A stretch of DNA of 64,000 nucleotides from Sulfitobacter donghicola DSW-25 = KCTC 12864 = JCM 14565 (GCF_000622405.1 NZ_JASF01000005.1:1984001-2048000); one strand, 5' to 3'. Shown: positions 9,372-17,660, counted from the stretch's first letter. A program made the numbers and translations. Notes: generated by a model not told the origin, from the sequence alone.

Positions 9372-10328
9372 ATGCGCCAAAATCCCGTGATCGCAACCGT
9401 TGGTGAAATTCTGGTTGAGTTCGTTTCCCATCAAAAAAATTGCGGTCTGAAAACGATTGCCGACTACTCTGGCCCATACCCCAGCGGCGCGCCTGCTATC
9501 TTTTTGGATCAGGCCGCAAGGATGGGCGCGCGCACTGAAATGATCGGTGGCGTTGGTGATGACGGGTTTGGCCATGCCGTTTTAGATCGCTTGAACGCGG
9601 ATGGTGTCGGAACGCGGGGCGTCACTGTGGATGACAGCCGCAGCACTGGCACAGCTTTTGTGTCCTATTACGATGACGGCAGCCGTGACTTCATTTTTCA
9701 TATGGCGGAAACGGCATCGGATCATTTCAAGGTGCCGCAAGGGCTGTTGGATCTTGGGCAGACCATTTTGCACGTGTCTGCCGCATCACTTGGCAATGCC
9801 CGTATGCGCGGCCCGATCTTGGAGACGATGCGTGCGGTGGATGCTGCGGGAGGCAAAATTTGCTGTGATCCGAACGCGCGGCCAGAGCTGATGCGCGATC
9901 TTGCTGCACGGGACGCGCTGGAAGAGGCGATGGAGCGCAGCACCTACCTTATGCCATCCACCAGCGATCTGGATTTCTTGTTTCCCGATCTATCCGAAGA
10001 TGCCGCTATCGAAAAACTGTTGCAGTCCAAGGCCGAAATCATCGTCATCAAACGCGGCGCTGCGGGGGCCACTGTTGTGAGCGGGGCAGAGCGCCATGAA
10101 TTTAGGGGCCACAAAGTGGAAGAGATCGACCCCACTGGCGCAGGTGATTGTTTTGGCGGAACGTTTATCGCTCTGCTTGCTCAGGGCGCGTCATTGTTCG
10201 AGGCCGGCACTATGGCCAATGCCGCCGGAGCGCTTGCCGTCACGCGGCGCGGCCCTATGGAGGGAAATTCCGCCCCTTCGGAGTTGGCCCGTTTTTTAGA
10301 TGCCAAAAAAAGTGAGAGCGCCACATGA
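9372..10328 (+). CDS. PfkB-family sugar kinase, probable D-tagatose kinase
   Basis: 318-residue ribokinase-like kinase (PF00294). The C-terminal signature DPTGAGDCFGGTFIALL holds the catalytic Asp and anion hole; the N-terminal IATVGEILVEFVS is the usual first strand. The ATG at 9372 has GAGGAG five bases upstream and is preferred to the TTG at 9348. A PF00294 kinase that phosphorylates D-tagatose at C6 is part of the Agrobacterium altritol pathway, and the coupled PF08013 gene supports that reading. Fructokinase or KDG-kinase-like activity is the alternative. It overlaps the next gene by ATGA. Confidence 0.85.
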   Translation: MRQNPVIATVGEILVEFVSHQKNCGLKTIADYSGPYPSGAPAIFLDQAARMGARTEMIGGVGDDGFGHAVLDRLNADGVGTRGVTVDDSRSTGTAFVSYYDDGSRDFIFHMAETASDHFKVPQGLLDLGQTILHVSAASLGNARMRGPILETMRAVDAAGGKICCDPNARPELMRDLAARDALEEAMERSTYLMPSTSDLDFLFPDLSEDAAIEKLLQSKAEIIVIKRGAAGATVVSGAERHEFRGHKVEEIDPTGAGDCFGGTFIALLAQGASLFEAGTMANAAGALAVTRRGPMEGNSAPSELARFLDAKKSESAT

Positions 10329-11584
10329 GTCTCGTCCATGATTTGATCGCACGAAATCGTGCAGGCGAAGCTGTCGGGCTGCCGTGTTTTTGTACTGCGA
10401 ACGAACATGTTCTGCGCGCTGTTCTATCCTATGCCAAAAGGACGGGTTTCCCGACCGTGATCGAAGCGACCTGTAATCAGGTTAATCAATACGGTGGCTA
10501 CACGGGTATGACGGCCGCTGATTTCATGGCGTGGCTGGGGCAGATGGCGGCGCAGGTTGGTGTGCCTATGGATCAATTGATCCTAGGTGGTGACCATCTG
10601 GGGCCGAATGTCTGGAAGGATGAGCCGCTGGACGTGGCCATGGAAAAGTCCCGCGAATTGGTCAAATCCTATGTGCAGGCGGGGTTTACGAAAATCCACC
10701 TCGATACCAGCATGGCCTGTGGGGGCGAACCAAACCCGACATTCGCGCAAATCGCAGAACGGGCCGCAGACCTTTGTGCGGTTGCCGAAGCGCACGCGCC
10801 AGACCCTGACGCGCTATTCTATATCATCGGCACCGAAGTCCCGATCCCTGGCGGTGAAACCGAAGAGCCAGACGCGCTTGATGTCACCACAGTCGACAGG
10901 TTCCACGAGACCATCCAAACCCATCGCGCGGCTTGGGAGGAAAGGGGGCTCGAGGCTGCGTGGTCGCGGATCGTTTCGGTTGTGACACAGCCCGGCGTAG
11001 ATTTTGGCCATACGCAAATCTATCCGTTTATCCCGCAAAAGGCACAGCCTCTGAGCAAGGCAATCCTTGCGCAAGACGGCCTGACCTATGAGGCGCATTC
11101 AACTGATTACCAGACAACGCAAGCGCTGGGCGAGCTGGTAGAAAACCACTTTTTCTTTCTCAAAGTCGGACCAGAGCTAACCTATCGCTTCCGCGAGGCC
11201 GTTTGGGCTTTGGCCTCGGTCGAGGCTCAGCTTGATGTAGAAGAGCCCTCAAATATCCGCGCCATTATCGCGGATCAAATGGCCGCTAACCCCGAGTATT
11301 GGAAAAGCTACTATAGCGGAAATATGAAAGAGCAGCAGCTGCTTAAGGTCTACAGCTATAGCGATCGGATCAGATATTATTGGAGCGATCCGAAAATTAG
11401 CGAAGCCTTGAGCAAGCTGATCCAGACGTTTAAATCAAACCCCGCACCTGAAACGTTGATCTCACAGGCGTTTACAGGTCTTGAGTTTGGCGACATGAGC
11501 AACGATCCGGACGTACTCATCGAGGGCCACATCCAACGTTGTATCGCGCGGTATTTCGATGCAGCGGGGCACCGCTCAGCGTAA
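10325..11584 (+). CDS. PF08013 protein, probable D-tagatose-6-phosphate 4-epimerase (GatZ/KbaZ family)
   Basis: 419-residue member of the GatZ/KbaZ family, long annotated as the non-catalytic subunit of tagatose-bisphosphate aldolase. Family features include FPTVIEATCNQVNQYGGYTG, LILGGDHLGPN and HLDTSMAC. No GatY/KbaY aldolase partner is encoded in the window. In Agrobacterium a PF08013 member epimerises tagatose-6-phosphate to fructose-6-phosphate beside a PF00294 kinase and an MDR dehydrogenase, the same three families found here. Translation is coupled to the kinase by ATGA. Epimerase activity is inferred, not shown. Confidence 0.87.
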   Translation: MSLVHDLIARNRAGEAVGLPCFCTANEHVLRAVLSYAKRTGFPTVIEATCNQVNQYGGYTGMTAADFMAWLGQMAAQVGVPMDQLILGGDHLGPNVWKDEPLDVAMEKSRELVKSYVQAGFTKIHLDTSMACGGEPNPTFAQIAERAADLCAVAEAHAPDPDALFYIIGTEVPIPGGETEEPDALDVTTVDRFHETIQTHRAAWEERGLEAAWSRIVSVVTQPGVDFGHTQIYPFIPQKAQPLSKAILAQDGLTYEAHSTDYQTTQALGELVENHFFFLKVGPELTYRFREAVWALASVEAQLDVEEPSNIRAIIADQMAANPEYWKSYYSGNMKEQQLLKVYSYSDRIRYYWSDPKISEALSKLIQTFKSNPAPETLISQAFTGLEFGDMSNDPDVLIEGHIQRCIARYFDAAGHRSA

Positions 11585-11692
11585 GGTAAGCGCCTGAAGT
11601 GATCCTGCGCTGGAGGGGGCTCTCGATTTTGGTTTTCTTGCCCAAGCACCGCTCTGTTGTCGCGGCATGCCCGAAATTTGGTGGCAGAGGGG

Positions 11693-12706
11693 CTAGTGCT
11701 TTTTGCGCGACATTCTAAACAACAGGATGAAGACAAAGATTGACCCGATTGAGGTGGTAACAATTCCAACAGGGATTTCCTGAGGCGCGAGGACCAATCG
11801 GCTTGCGATGTCTGATCCCGTCAGCAATGTCGCGCCTACGACTGCCGCGGTGGGGACAAGATTGCGATGAAGCGGCCCTGCAATGCCTCGGGCAATATGG
11901 GGCACCATCAACCCGATAAAACCAATAACACCCGCAACTGACACAAAAACAGCTGTTGCAAGGGCCGCTGCGAAAAACATGCTGAACCGCAGCCTTTGAA
12001 CCGGCACGCCCAATGTCGCAGCGGTAAGGTCTCCGGTCAGTAAGGCATCGAGCCAACGGTGGCGGTAAAGCGAATATGAAAGAATGAGGATCAATCCGGC
12101 GCAAACTAGCGGAAAAGTCTCCCACCGCGCTAATCCCAGACCGCCGAGCATCCAGAAGATGACAGAATGGGCCGCGCGGCTATCGCCAGCAAAGATGAGA
12201 TAGTTGGTCATCGCCGAAAACAGGAACGAGACGGCCAGCCCCGCAAGGATTAACTTTTCCGGCGCACTGGTGCGCAGCCCGTGAACCAAAGCCAAGACAA
12301 TGCCAGAGGCGACCAAACCGCCGCAAAACGCAGCCAGTGGGAGGGTCCAGAAACCCAAGATGTCTCCGGTTACGGTTATGACAAAGACGGCTCCGGCTGC
12401 CGCACCTGAGGAAAGGCCGAATAGAAAGGGATCTGCTAAATCATTGCGGGTCGTTGTTTGTAACACGACGCCAACAACGCCAAGGCCTGCACCGATGACA
12501 GCGGCGAACAAAGCCCGAGGCAGGCGCAGATCAAACACGATCCGATGCATCGGGGACATGTCCCCATCAGCCAAACCGGTGCCGAACAAGACAGCTTGGA
12601 CAGCGACAGGCGCCGGAATGGCCGTGGTGCCGTAGATCGTAGAGATCAACAAGAGGGCGGTCAAAATAACCGCCCCCATGAAAAAGCTTAGGCCAAGGCG
12701 ACCCAT
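11693..12706 (-). CDS. FecCD/BtuC-type ABC permease under B12-riboswitch control
   Basis: 337-residue permease of the FecCD family with about ten hydrophobic segments. Hallmarks are RLPRALFAAVIGAGLGVVG near residue 60 and GLMVPHIARGI near residue 265. This class imports siderophores, haem or corrinoids with a class III binding protein. It is the last gene of the riboswitch-led operon; its ATG follows the binding-protein stop by one base. Regulation by AdoCbl points to a corrinoid or cobalt-related substrate, but the sequence alone does not settle that. Confidence 0.9.
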   Translation of the reverse strand: MGRLGLSFFMGAVILTALLLISTIYGTTAIPAPVAVQAVLFGTGLADGDMSPMHRIVFDLRLPRALFAAVIGAGLGVVGVVLQTTTRNDLADPFLFGLSSGAAAGAVFVITVTGDILGFWTLPLAAFCGGLVASGIVLALVHGLRTSAPEKLILAGLAVSFLFSAMTNYLIFAGDSRAAHSVIFWMLGGLGLARWETFPLVCAGLILILSYSLYRHRWLDALLTGDLTAATLGVPVQRLRFSMFFAAALATAVFVSVAGVIGFIGLMVPHIARGIAGPLHRNLVPTAAVVGATLLTGSDIASRLVLAPQEIPVGIVTTSIGSIFVFILLFRMSRKKH

Positions 12707-12707
12707 C

Positions 12708-13655
12708 TTATTTGAGGCCTGGGTGCATGGCCTGTGCCATCTTTGAGATCGCCTCGATGTTGGCTGGACCAGGTGTTAGTTCTTCGTAGCGCAAACCGAT
12801 CCAGCGTTCGTTTTTCACGGCATCCGTCAAAGACATGACAGGGTGCTCTTGCAAGAATTTGAACGTATCTGCGGCGCCGTTCCCTGTTTGGTAGTCAAGC
12901 AAGACGAGGAACTCAGGGTTTGCAGCCGCAACCGTTTCCCATGAAGTGCGCCCCCAGCTGGTGTCCATGCTGTGGGTGACGTTTTCACCACCTGCGGCGG
13001 CGATCATCGCATCGGGGATGGCGAATTTGCCAGCCGTGAATGGTGCATCGGCAGGGCCATCCAACAAGAATACCCGAGGTTTCGCGAGGTCAGCCGTTTG
13101 GGTTTCAATTGCTGCCAATTTGTCCTTCCACCCCGCAACAAGGCTTGCAGCTTTTTCTTCGACCTGCATGACTTTGCCCAATCGCAGGACGTCACCGAAC
13201 AGGAGGTCCATGTTCGCCTCGGGGCGGTCTTTGTTCAAATGCACACAGCTTTCTGTAAGGATCATGGTTTTGATCCCAAAAGGAGCCAGCGTATCTGGTG
13301 TCACGTCACCACCTGGTTTCATGCCGTAATACCAACCGGCAAAGAACAGATCAGGCTCTGCCGCGACAAGGTTTTCTAGGGTTGGGTATTTCGGCGCAAG
13401 TTCAGGGATGTCGCCGCGCTGGGCGTCAAAGTCAGGGCTGGTTTTATACCAGCCTGTGATCCCTGTGAGGCCGACAATCTTGTCCTGTAGGCCCAAGGCG
13501 AAAGCCATATCCGTCATGTTCATGTCGTGAACAACCAGACGCTCTGGGACGCTATCAAAAGCCAGAGGCTCGCCGCAGTTATCGATCTGGATTTCTTCTG
13601 CGCTTAGTCCACTTGCAAAGGTGGCAAGCAAGGCCGCGGCCCATATGTTTCTCAT
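12708..13655 (-). CDS. Class III periplasmic binding protein (BtuF/FecB-like)
   Basis: 315 residues with a Sec signal peptide (cleavage near GLSAEE, residues 18-20) and a single helical backbone between two lobes, as in BtuF and FhuD. Family segments include PERLVVHDMNMTDMAFALGL and PTLENLVAAEPDLFFAGWYY. It would capture the substrate for the adjacent permease and ATPase. No lipobox is seen, so it is probably soluble in the periplasm. It lies 13 bases after the ATPase gene. Confidence 0.87.
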   Translation of the reverse strand: MRNIWAAALLATFASGLSAEEIQIDNCGEPLAFDSVPERLVVHDMNMTDMAFALGLQDKIVGLTGITGWYKTSPDFDAQRGDIPELAPKYPTLENLVAAEPDLFFAGWYYGMKPGGDVTPDTLAPFGIKTMILTESCVHLNKDRPEANMDLLFGDVLRLGKVMQVEEKAASLVAGWKDKLAAIETQTADLAKPRVFLLDGPADAPFTAGKFAIPDAMIAAAGGENVTHSMDTSWGRTSWETVAAANPEFLVLLDYQTGNGAADTFKFLQEHPVMSLTDAVKNERWIGLRYEELTPGPANIEAISKMAQAMHPGLK

Positions 13656-13668
13656 TTTGAGAGTTCCC

Positions 13669-14454
13669 TTATTTTGATTGTATGGTTTTGCGTATGTCCA
13701 GCGCCGGAATGATCCGGCCTTCGTGGTGAAAGCTCAGATAGTCGACACCAAAGGTATCTCTGACCTGCTGAGAATTGAGGATGTCCTTCACAGGCCCAAA
13801 CCCCGTGAGCCGAGCGGATTTCATCAGGGCGACGTGGCTGGCGAATTCAGGGATCATCACAAGGTCATGAAGGATCATAACAACGGTGATATCCAAAGAA
13901 GCGACCAGCGACAGCATTTGGCCTTTTGCATCTGGGTCCAGATGGTTTGTCGGTTCATCCAGAAAAAGCAACGATGGGTTTTGCGCCAAAGCGCGCGCGA
14001 TATGGCTGCGTTGGCGTTCTCCGCCTGACAACATCGCCATCTGTTTGTTGGATAGCCCTGCTAGGCCTGTCAGTTCCAGAATTCGGTCCAGCTCTTTTGC
14101 GTGTTCTTCGGCTGAACGGTCAGCTTGGATCGGGATTTGCCCCAAGGCGACGTAATCCCGCAGGATCAGCCGACCGTCTGGAAGCTCTTGTTGGCTCACC
14201 ACGGCGATCATGCGCGCCCGTTCTTTTGCCGATAGATGTTTGAGGTTTCGCCCTTCTATCCACACTTCGCCATGCTGCAAATCGGAGGCGCCGCAAAGTA
14301 GGTTTAGCAGCGTAGTTTTACCCGCCCCGTTTGGCCCCGCGATTGCGAGGATGCTGTTTTCTGCCAGCTCAAAAGACACATCTTGCAGCAAGGCATCATC
14401 ATTTGGGGCATGAAAGGAGAGGTTGCGAACAACCAGAAAATTTCGATTGTTCAT
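13669..14454 (-). CDS. ABC transporter ATP-binding protein (FecE/BtuD type)
   Basis: 261-residue ATPase with Walker [10 protein letters not shown], signature LSGGERQRSHIARAL, Walker B LLFLDEPTNHLD and the switch histidine in ILHDL. It energises the FecCD-type permease. The ATG overlaps the stop of the DUF1636 gene as ATGA, showing translational coupling within the riboswitch operon. Confidence 0.91.
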   Translation of the reverse strand: MNNRNFLVVRNLSFHAPNDDALLQDVSFELAENSILAIAGPNGAGKTTLLNLLCGASDLQHGEVWIEGRNLKHLSAKERARMIAVVSQQELPDGRLILRDYVALGQIPIQADRSAEEHAKELDRILELTGLAGLSNKQMAMLSGGERQRSHIARALAQNPSLLFLDEPTNHLDPDAKGQMLSLVASLDITVVMILHDLVMIPEFASHVALMKSARLTGFGPVKDILNSQQVRDTFGVDYLSFHHEGRIIPALDIRKTIQSK

Positions 14455-14807
14455 GATCCTGCCTCGGTCTCAAAGCAAGGCAATCGCGCCAAGGTTTTAT
14501 CTAGCAAAGCGGGCGGGCGTTCAGTTGCGTTGCACCAGCCATTCGGGATGCTGTGGTATTGATGGGCAAAGGCGACTAAGGCATCGACATCCTTGGTGCT
14601 GTGGATGTCTCCGAATAAATACTGCGTTTTGTTGGCAGCCTGAAATCCAACGGTCGTTGGATGCGCACAGCCCGCCATACAAGAAACGGTTCGCACGGCA
14701 AACCCGACGGGCAGCCTGTCGGCGATCAGGTCCCTGACGTGGCCAGCCCATTGGGTACCCTTGCAGGTTTCGCAAATGGAAATGAAATGATCAGCTGAGT
14801 TCGACAT
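14451..14807 (-). CDS. DUF1636 predicted metal-binding protein
   Basis: 118 residues, starting at the ATG at 14807 (MSNSADHFISICETCKGTQW). The spaced cysteines in ICETCKGTQW and SCMAGCAHPTTV resemble a thioredoxin-like [2Fe-2S] or metal site, and the protein ends in a short acidic tail. DUF1636 genes are known next to cobalamin-riboswitch transport genes, but the role is unknown; corrinoid reduction or metal handling are guesses. It is coupled to the downstream ATPase by ATGA, and its start lies inside a short upstream ORF. Confidence 0.82.
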   Translation of the reverse strand: MSNSADHFISICETCKGTQWAGHVRDLIADRLPVGFAVRTVSCMAGCAHPTTVGFQAANKTQYLFGDIHSTKDVDALVAFAHQYHSIPNGWCNATERPPALLDKTLARLPCFETEAGS

Positions 14808-14877
14808 AGTCTTCACCGCTAGGTGCAAAGTGTAGACCGGTCGTTTTTATCGTATCGTCGCAGAGTATGCGCGCCAT
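14791..14877 (-). CDS. Short ORF (28 aa) between the B12 riboswitch and DUF1636
   Basis: Reading leftward from the riboswitch, the strongest ribosome site of the operon (AAGGAGG, complement of 14883-14889) is followed by two consecutive ATGs (14880, 14877). These open a frame beginning MARILCDDTIK and ending PSGEDYVELS. The frame overlaps the first five codons of DUF1636 in another register. It could be a leader that couples DUF1636 translation to riboswitch-controlled initiation, or a genuine micro-protein. No similarity recognised. Confidence 0.45.
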   Translation of the reverse strand: MARILCDDTIKTTGLHFAPSGEDYVELS

Positions 14878-14917
14878 CATAGCCTCCTTACAGGACTCCC
14901 CGCCCTGGGTTGGTTAA

Positions 14918-15101
14918 ACATATGATGGCAGGTCTCCTGACTTGCGGGTCATTGCATGGCCATCCTTCCCGACCCTTTGGGCCAGTGGTTGCTTGGCTTA
15001 GCTCACCGTTTACAGTTGCGGGGGCAGTTATGGAATGAGCTGCACAAGGCGGCCGCACCATATTCCCTTTTCATCCCTTGGGCTGACCATCGGGAACCAT
15101 C
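14918..15101 (-). ncRNA. Cobalamin (AdoCbl) riboswitch
   Basis: The minus strand shows the conserved elements in order. First is GATGAAAAGGGAA (complement of ~15063-15077), then GCCCCCGCAACTGTAA (~15011-15027), then the CCACTGG/GGGAAGG arm (~14965-14985). Last is a perfect B12 box AGTCAGGAGACCTGCC (14927-14942). GATGG near the 5' end can pair with CCATC after the box to close P1. It precedes the short ORF, DUF1636 and the ABC importer, so AdoCbl should repress them. The ribosome site about 40 bases downstream, with nearby TCCT able to pair with AGGA, suggests translational control. Outer limits are approximate. Confidence 0.95.
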
Positions 15102-15531
15102 GAGGGGAGTGATGGCCGAGTTTCTTATGCCCGTCAATGTAGAATTTTAAAGGCATTACTCATCGCGCTTCGCTTGAGGCGCGGTTTTAAGTTGTTGAAT
15201 ATGTGGTAAAATTGACAAAATAGGCAGGGCGCGCGTTGTGTTTTTCTGGGCCTGCGTTCTTTTTGATATATGTCAACTTGACTTAACCAACTAAAATAGT
15301 CAGGATAGTGAAAAGTCAAGCTACCCGAATCTGCAAGATGGAAGCCCGACGGTTTTTGCGAGGGATTCTGATGCTAACCAACAAACACCCCCTAGGCAGG
15401 TCGCACGACCGATCAAAGCGGAAACGTGGGAAAATGAATCCGCTGGAAACTCGTTTTATCACGGCTGAACACCAAGGCGCGAAAGCGGCTGGGATACAGG
15501 ATCGCCACCTCTCTACGGAATGGAGACATAT
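15102..15531. other. Divergent spacer between the riboswitch operon and hemP
   Basis: About 430 bases with no convincing gene; a 75-codon frame ending on the hemP ATG looks spurious. The AT-rich part holds overlapping inverted repeats: TTGA-N6-TCAA (15263-15276) and a perfect GTCAA-C-TTGAC (15272-15282). These are candidate operators for an iron-responsive regulator of hemP. Promoters for both directions should lie here, but no strong -35/-10 pair stands out. Confidence 0.4.
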
Positions 15532-15696
15532 ATGAGCTATCAATCTACTCCCCCGACACGGTCGGCATCGTCTGCGGTGCCAGCATATTCTGCACGTGAT
15601 TTGACGCAGGAAGGGGGGCTGGCGCAGATTATTCTTGATGACCAGACCTACACGCTGCGGATTACGCGCGCCGGTAAGTTGATTTTGACAAAATGA
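15532..15696 (+). CDS. hemP: Hemin uptake protein HemP
   Basis: 54-residue protein whose C-terminal half carries the HemP/HmuP pattern: IILDDQTYTLRITRAGKLIL followed by a terminal TK. HmuP-type proteins are needed for expression of haem-uptake genes in rhizobia and are usually iron-repressed. GGAG lies eight bases before the ATG. The stop overlaps the next start as ATGA. No haem receptor or hmu transporter is present in the window. Confidence 0.85.
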   Translation: MSYQSTPPTRSASSAVPAYSARDLTQEGGLAQIILDDQTYTLRITRAGKLILTK

Positions 15697-16199
15697 GGGG
15701 CGCTTTGGAAAAGCGGCCTGGCAAAAGCCGCGGTGGCGCAGCTGTTGGGATGATCGCCGAGCTAGATGGGGTTGAGGCAGCAGCGGTCCTTTATTTTCGT
15801 TTGTGGTGTACAGGCTCTGATGCTCAATCGACGGTATTGAGCGATTTTATATCCCTGCTCGGTTCGGTTCAGGGGCGCAAAGCTGCAAAAACGCTTGAGG
15901 AGCTGTGTAACCTCTGTGCCCAGCATGGGCGGAGGCCTCTCATGCGGCATTCGATTCATTGCAAATGTTTGGGCGCTGACGAATCCTGTTTTGCGAATTT
16001 TGTGGCCGCGGCTGCAACGGGGCAACGTGAAGACGCGATGTTATTCGCAACGCTTATGGTGCGGCCAGATTTTGCTCCGCTGGTAACGGCATTGGCAGCC
16101 GATTTTGGACATGCGCTGAGGCGTATGAACCTTGCTGCTCCAAAAGAAATGGTAAGCGGCTCTCCTTCGATTCACGCCCACACATCGACTGTTCATTAA
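15693..16199 (+). CDS. Conserved Cys-rich protein coupled to hemP, function unknown
   Basis: 168 residues, no signal peptide or membrane span. After a basic N-terminus the protein looks helical, and it holds six cysteines: one in LWC, two in LCNLC, three in HCKCLGADESC. The segment MRHSIHCKCLGADESCFANF followed by GQREDAM resembles a family I believe recurs beside hemP in Rhodobacteraceae. Start overlaps the hemP stop, so the pair should be co-translated. The clustered Cys/His suggest a metal or haem link (inference only). Confidence 0.75.
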   Translation: MRGALEKRPGKSRGGAAVGMIAELDGVEAAAVLYFRLWCTGSDAQSTVLSDFISLLGSVQGRKAAKTLEELCNLCAQHGRRPLMRHSIHCKCLGADESCFANFVAAAATGQREDAMLFATLMVRPDFAPLVTALAADFGHALRRMNLAAPKEMVSGSPSIHAHTSTVH

Positions 16200-16316
16200 A
16201 ACCATTTTCGAAATCTGGTCCTCTCGTTGTTTGGGGCGGGGGCAATCAACTGCTTAGCTGTGTTTTGCGGCATAAGTATTTGTTTTGTGGTATTTTCCTA
16301 TTTTTAGTGTGTTGGC

Positions 16317-16345
16317 ATCTTCGGCGGGTATCGCCGAAGATTTTT
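16317..16345 (+). terminator. Rho-independent terminator after the hemP pair
   Basis: Perfect 10-bp stem ATCTTCGGCG/CGCCGAAGAT with a five-base loop, followed by five Ts. It ends transcription from hemP and isolates the COG0523 gene downstream. Confidence 0.85.
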
Positions 16346-16374
16346 CTGGTTTGGGTTCTTGCGCTCTCATTTAT

Positions 16375-16391
16375 GTAATGTTATAACATGT
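16375..16391. promoter_or_regulatory. Candidate Zur box upstream of the COG0523 gene
   Basis: The perfect palindrome ATGTTATAACAT (16378-16389) lies within TAATGTTATAACATG, 62 bases before the ATG at 16452. It resembles the core of proteobacterial Zur sites. COG0523 GTPases are typical Zur targets, which supports a zinc-starvation role for this gene. Confidence 0.6.
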
Positions 16392-16451
16392 CGATCAAAT
16401 TTCCAGAAGGCGATGCCCGCCCAGAATGCTCTCTCTCATAAGGATGAAACC

Positions 16452-17660
16452 ATGGCCGAAAAATTACCCGTTACTGTGCTTTCCGGTTTTCTGGGGGCGG
16501 GCAAGACGACCCTTCTGAATCGTGTCTTGAACAATCGTGAGGGGCGTCGGGTTGCCGTTATTGTAAATGACATGTCCGAAGTGAATATCGACGCGGATCT
16601 GGTGCGTGCAGATACCGAACTGAGCCGCACGGATGAAACTTTGGTTGAAATGTCCAACGGGTGCATCTGCTGTACGTTGCGGGATGATCTATTAGACGAA
16701 GTGCGCCGATTGGCTGGCGAGGGGCGTTTTGATTACCTGCTGATCGAATCCACAGGCATCTCTGAACCTCTTCCTGTGGCGGCGACGTTTGATTTCCGCG
16801 ATGAATACGGAGAGAGCCTATCGGACGTTTCCCGCCTTGATACGATGGTCACGGTTGTGGATGCTGTGAACCTTTTGAAGGACTATTCCAGTCACGATTT
16901 CTTGCGCGATCGGGGCGAAACCCTTGGGGAGGAGGACGACCGGACGCTTGTTAACCTGCTAGTCGAGCAGATCGAATTCGCAGACGTTGTTGTTTTGAAC
17001 AAGGTCGAGGATGCGACGCCCCAGCAGGTTGACGCTGCGCGTGTGATTATTCGCAGCCTGAACGCAGATGCGCGGATTATTGAAACCAGCCATTCGGATG
17101 TGCCTGCCGATGCCATTCTGGATACGGGGCTGTTTGATTTCGACAAAGCCCACGAACATCCCATGTGGGCAAAAGAGCTTTATGGTTTTGCGGATCACGT
17201 GCCTGAAACCGAAGAGTATGGTGTGGCGTCCTTTGTGTATCGCGCGCGCCAACCTTTTGTGCCTGAAAAGATCATGGAAGTGCTCAATAGCGATTTGCCG
17301 GGTGTGATCCGCGCCAAGGGGCATTTTTGGCTGGCCTCCCGACCGGATTGGGTCGCCGAGTTTTCGTTGGCTGGGGCGCTATCTTCGGTCAAACCAATGG
17401 GCACATGGTGGGCAACTGTTCCAAAAGACCGTTGGCCAGAAGACCCTGTTGCGCGCGCCTATATGAGCCAGCATTGGGAAGAGCCATGGGGCGACCGTCG
17501 GCAGGAAATCGTGTTCATCGGAACAGGGATCGACTGGACCGCGCTAAAGGCGCGCCTTGATGCGGCTCTTGTATCACCAAGTGTTGCAACGTCGATTGAT
17601 GCCATTCCTGAATACATCGATCCCTTCCCGTTATGGCGCCGAGCAGAGCAAGCGGCATGA
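16452..17660 (+). CDS. COG0523 (CobW/ZigA-type) GTPase, probable zinc metallochaperone
   Basis: 402 residues. The P-loop is GFLGAGKTT, the metal motif is CICC in [13 protein letters not shown], and the guanine motif VLNKVED appears near residue 180. The CobW_C domain occupies the last ~100 residues. The ATG at 16452 has AAGGA upstream; a longer frame from 16359 would run through the Zur-like palindrome. COG0523 proteins move zinc or cobalt into client enzymes using GTP. The Zur-like site favours a zinc role; the nearby B12 riboswitch makes a cobalt role worth keeping open. Confidence 0.88.
   Translation: MAEKLPVTVLSGFLGAGKTTLLNRVLNNREGRRVAVIVNDMSEVNIDADLVRADTELSRTDETLVEMSNGCICCTLRDDLLDEVRRLAGEGRFDYLLIESTGISEPLPVAATFDFRDEYGESLSDVSRLDTMVTVVDAVNLLKDYSSHDFLRDRGETLGEEDDRTLVNLLVEQIEFADVVVLNKVEDATPQQVDAARVIIRSLNADARIIETSHSDVPADAILDTGLFDFDKAHEHPMWAKELYGFADHVPETEEYGVASFVYRARQPFVPEKIMEVLNSDLPGVIRAKGHFWLASRPDWVAEFSLAGALSSVKPMGTWWATVPKDRWPEDPVARAYMSQHWEEPWGDRRQEIVFIGTGIDWTALKARLDAALVSPSVATSIDAIPEYIDPFPLWRRAEQAA

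Noticed and set aside
15308..15535. 75-codon plus-strand frame ending on the hemP ATG
   Set aside because: No ribosome site, low-information basic sequence, and it covers the region where hemP regulation is expected; the stop overlap is probably chance.
16359..16451. N-terminal extension of the COG0523 GTPase
   Set aside because: The added codons cross the Zur-like palindrome and precede the family N-terminus; the ATG at 16452 has a good ribosome site.
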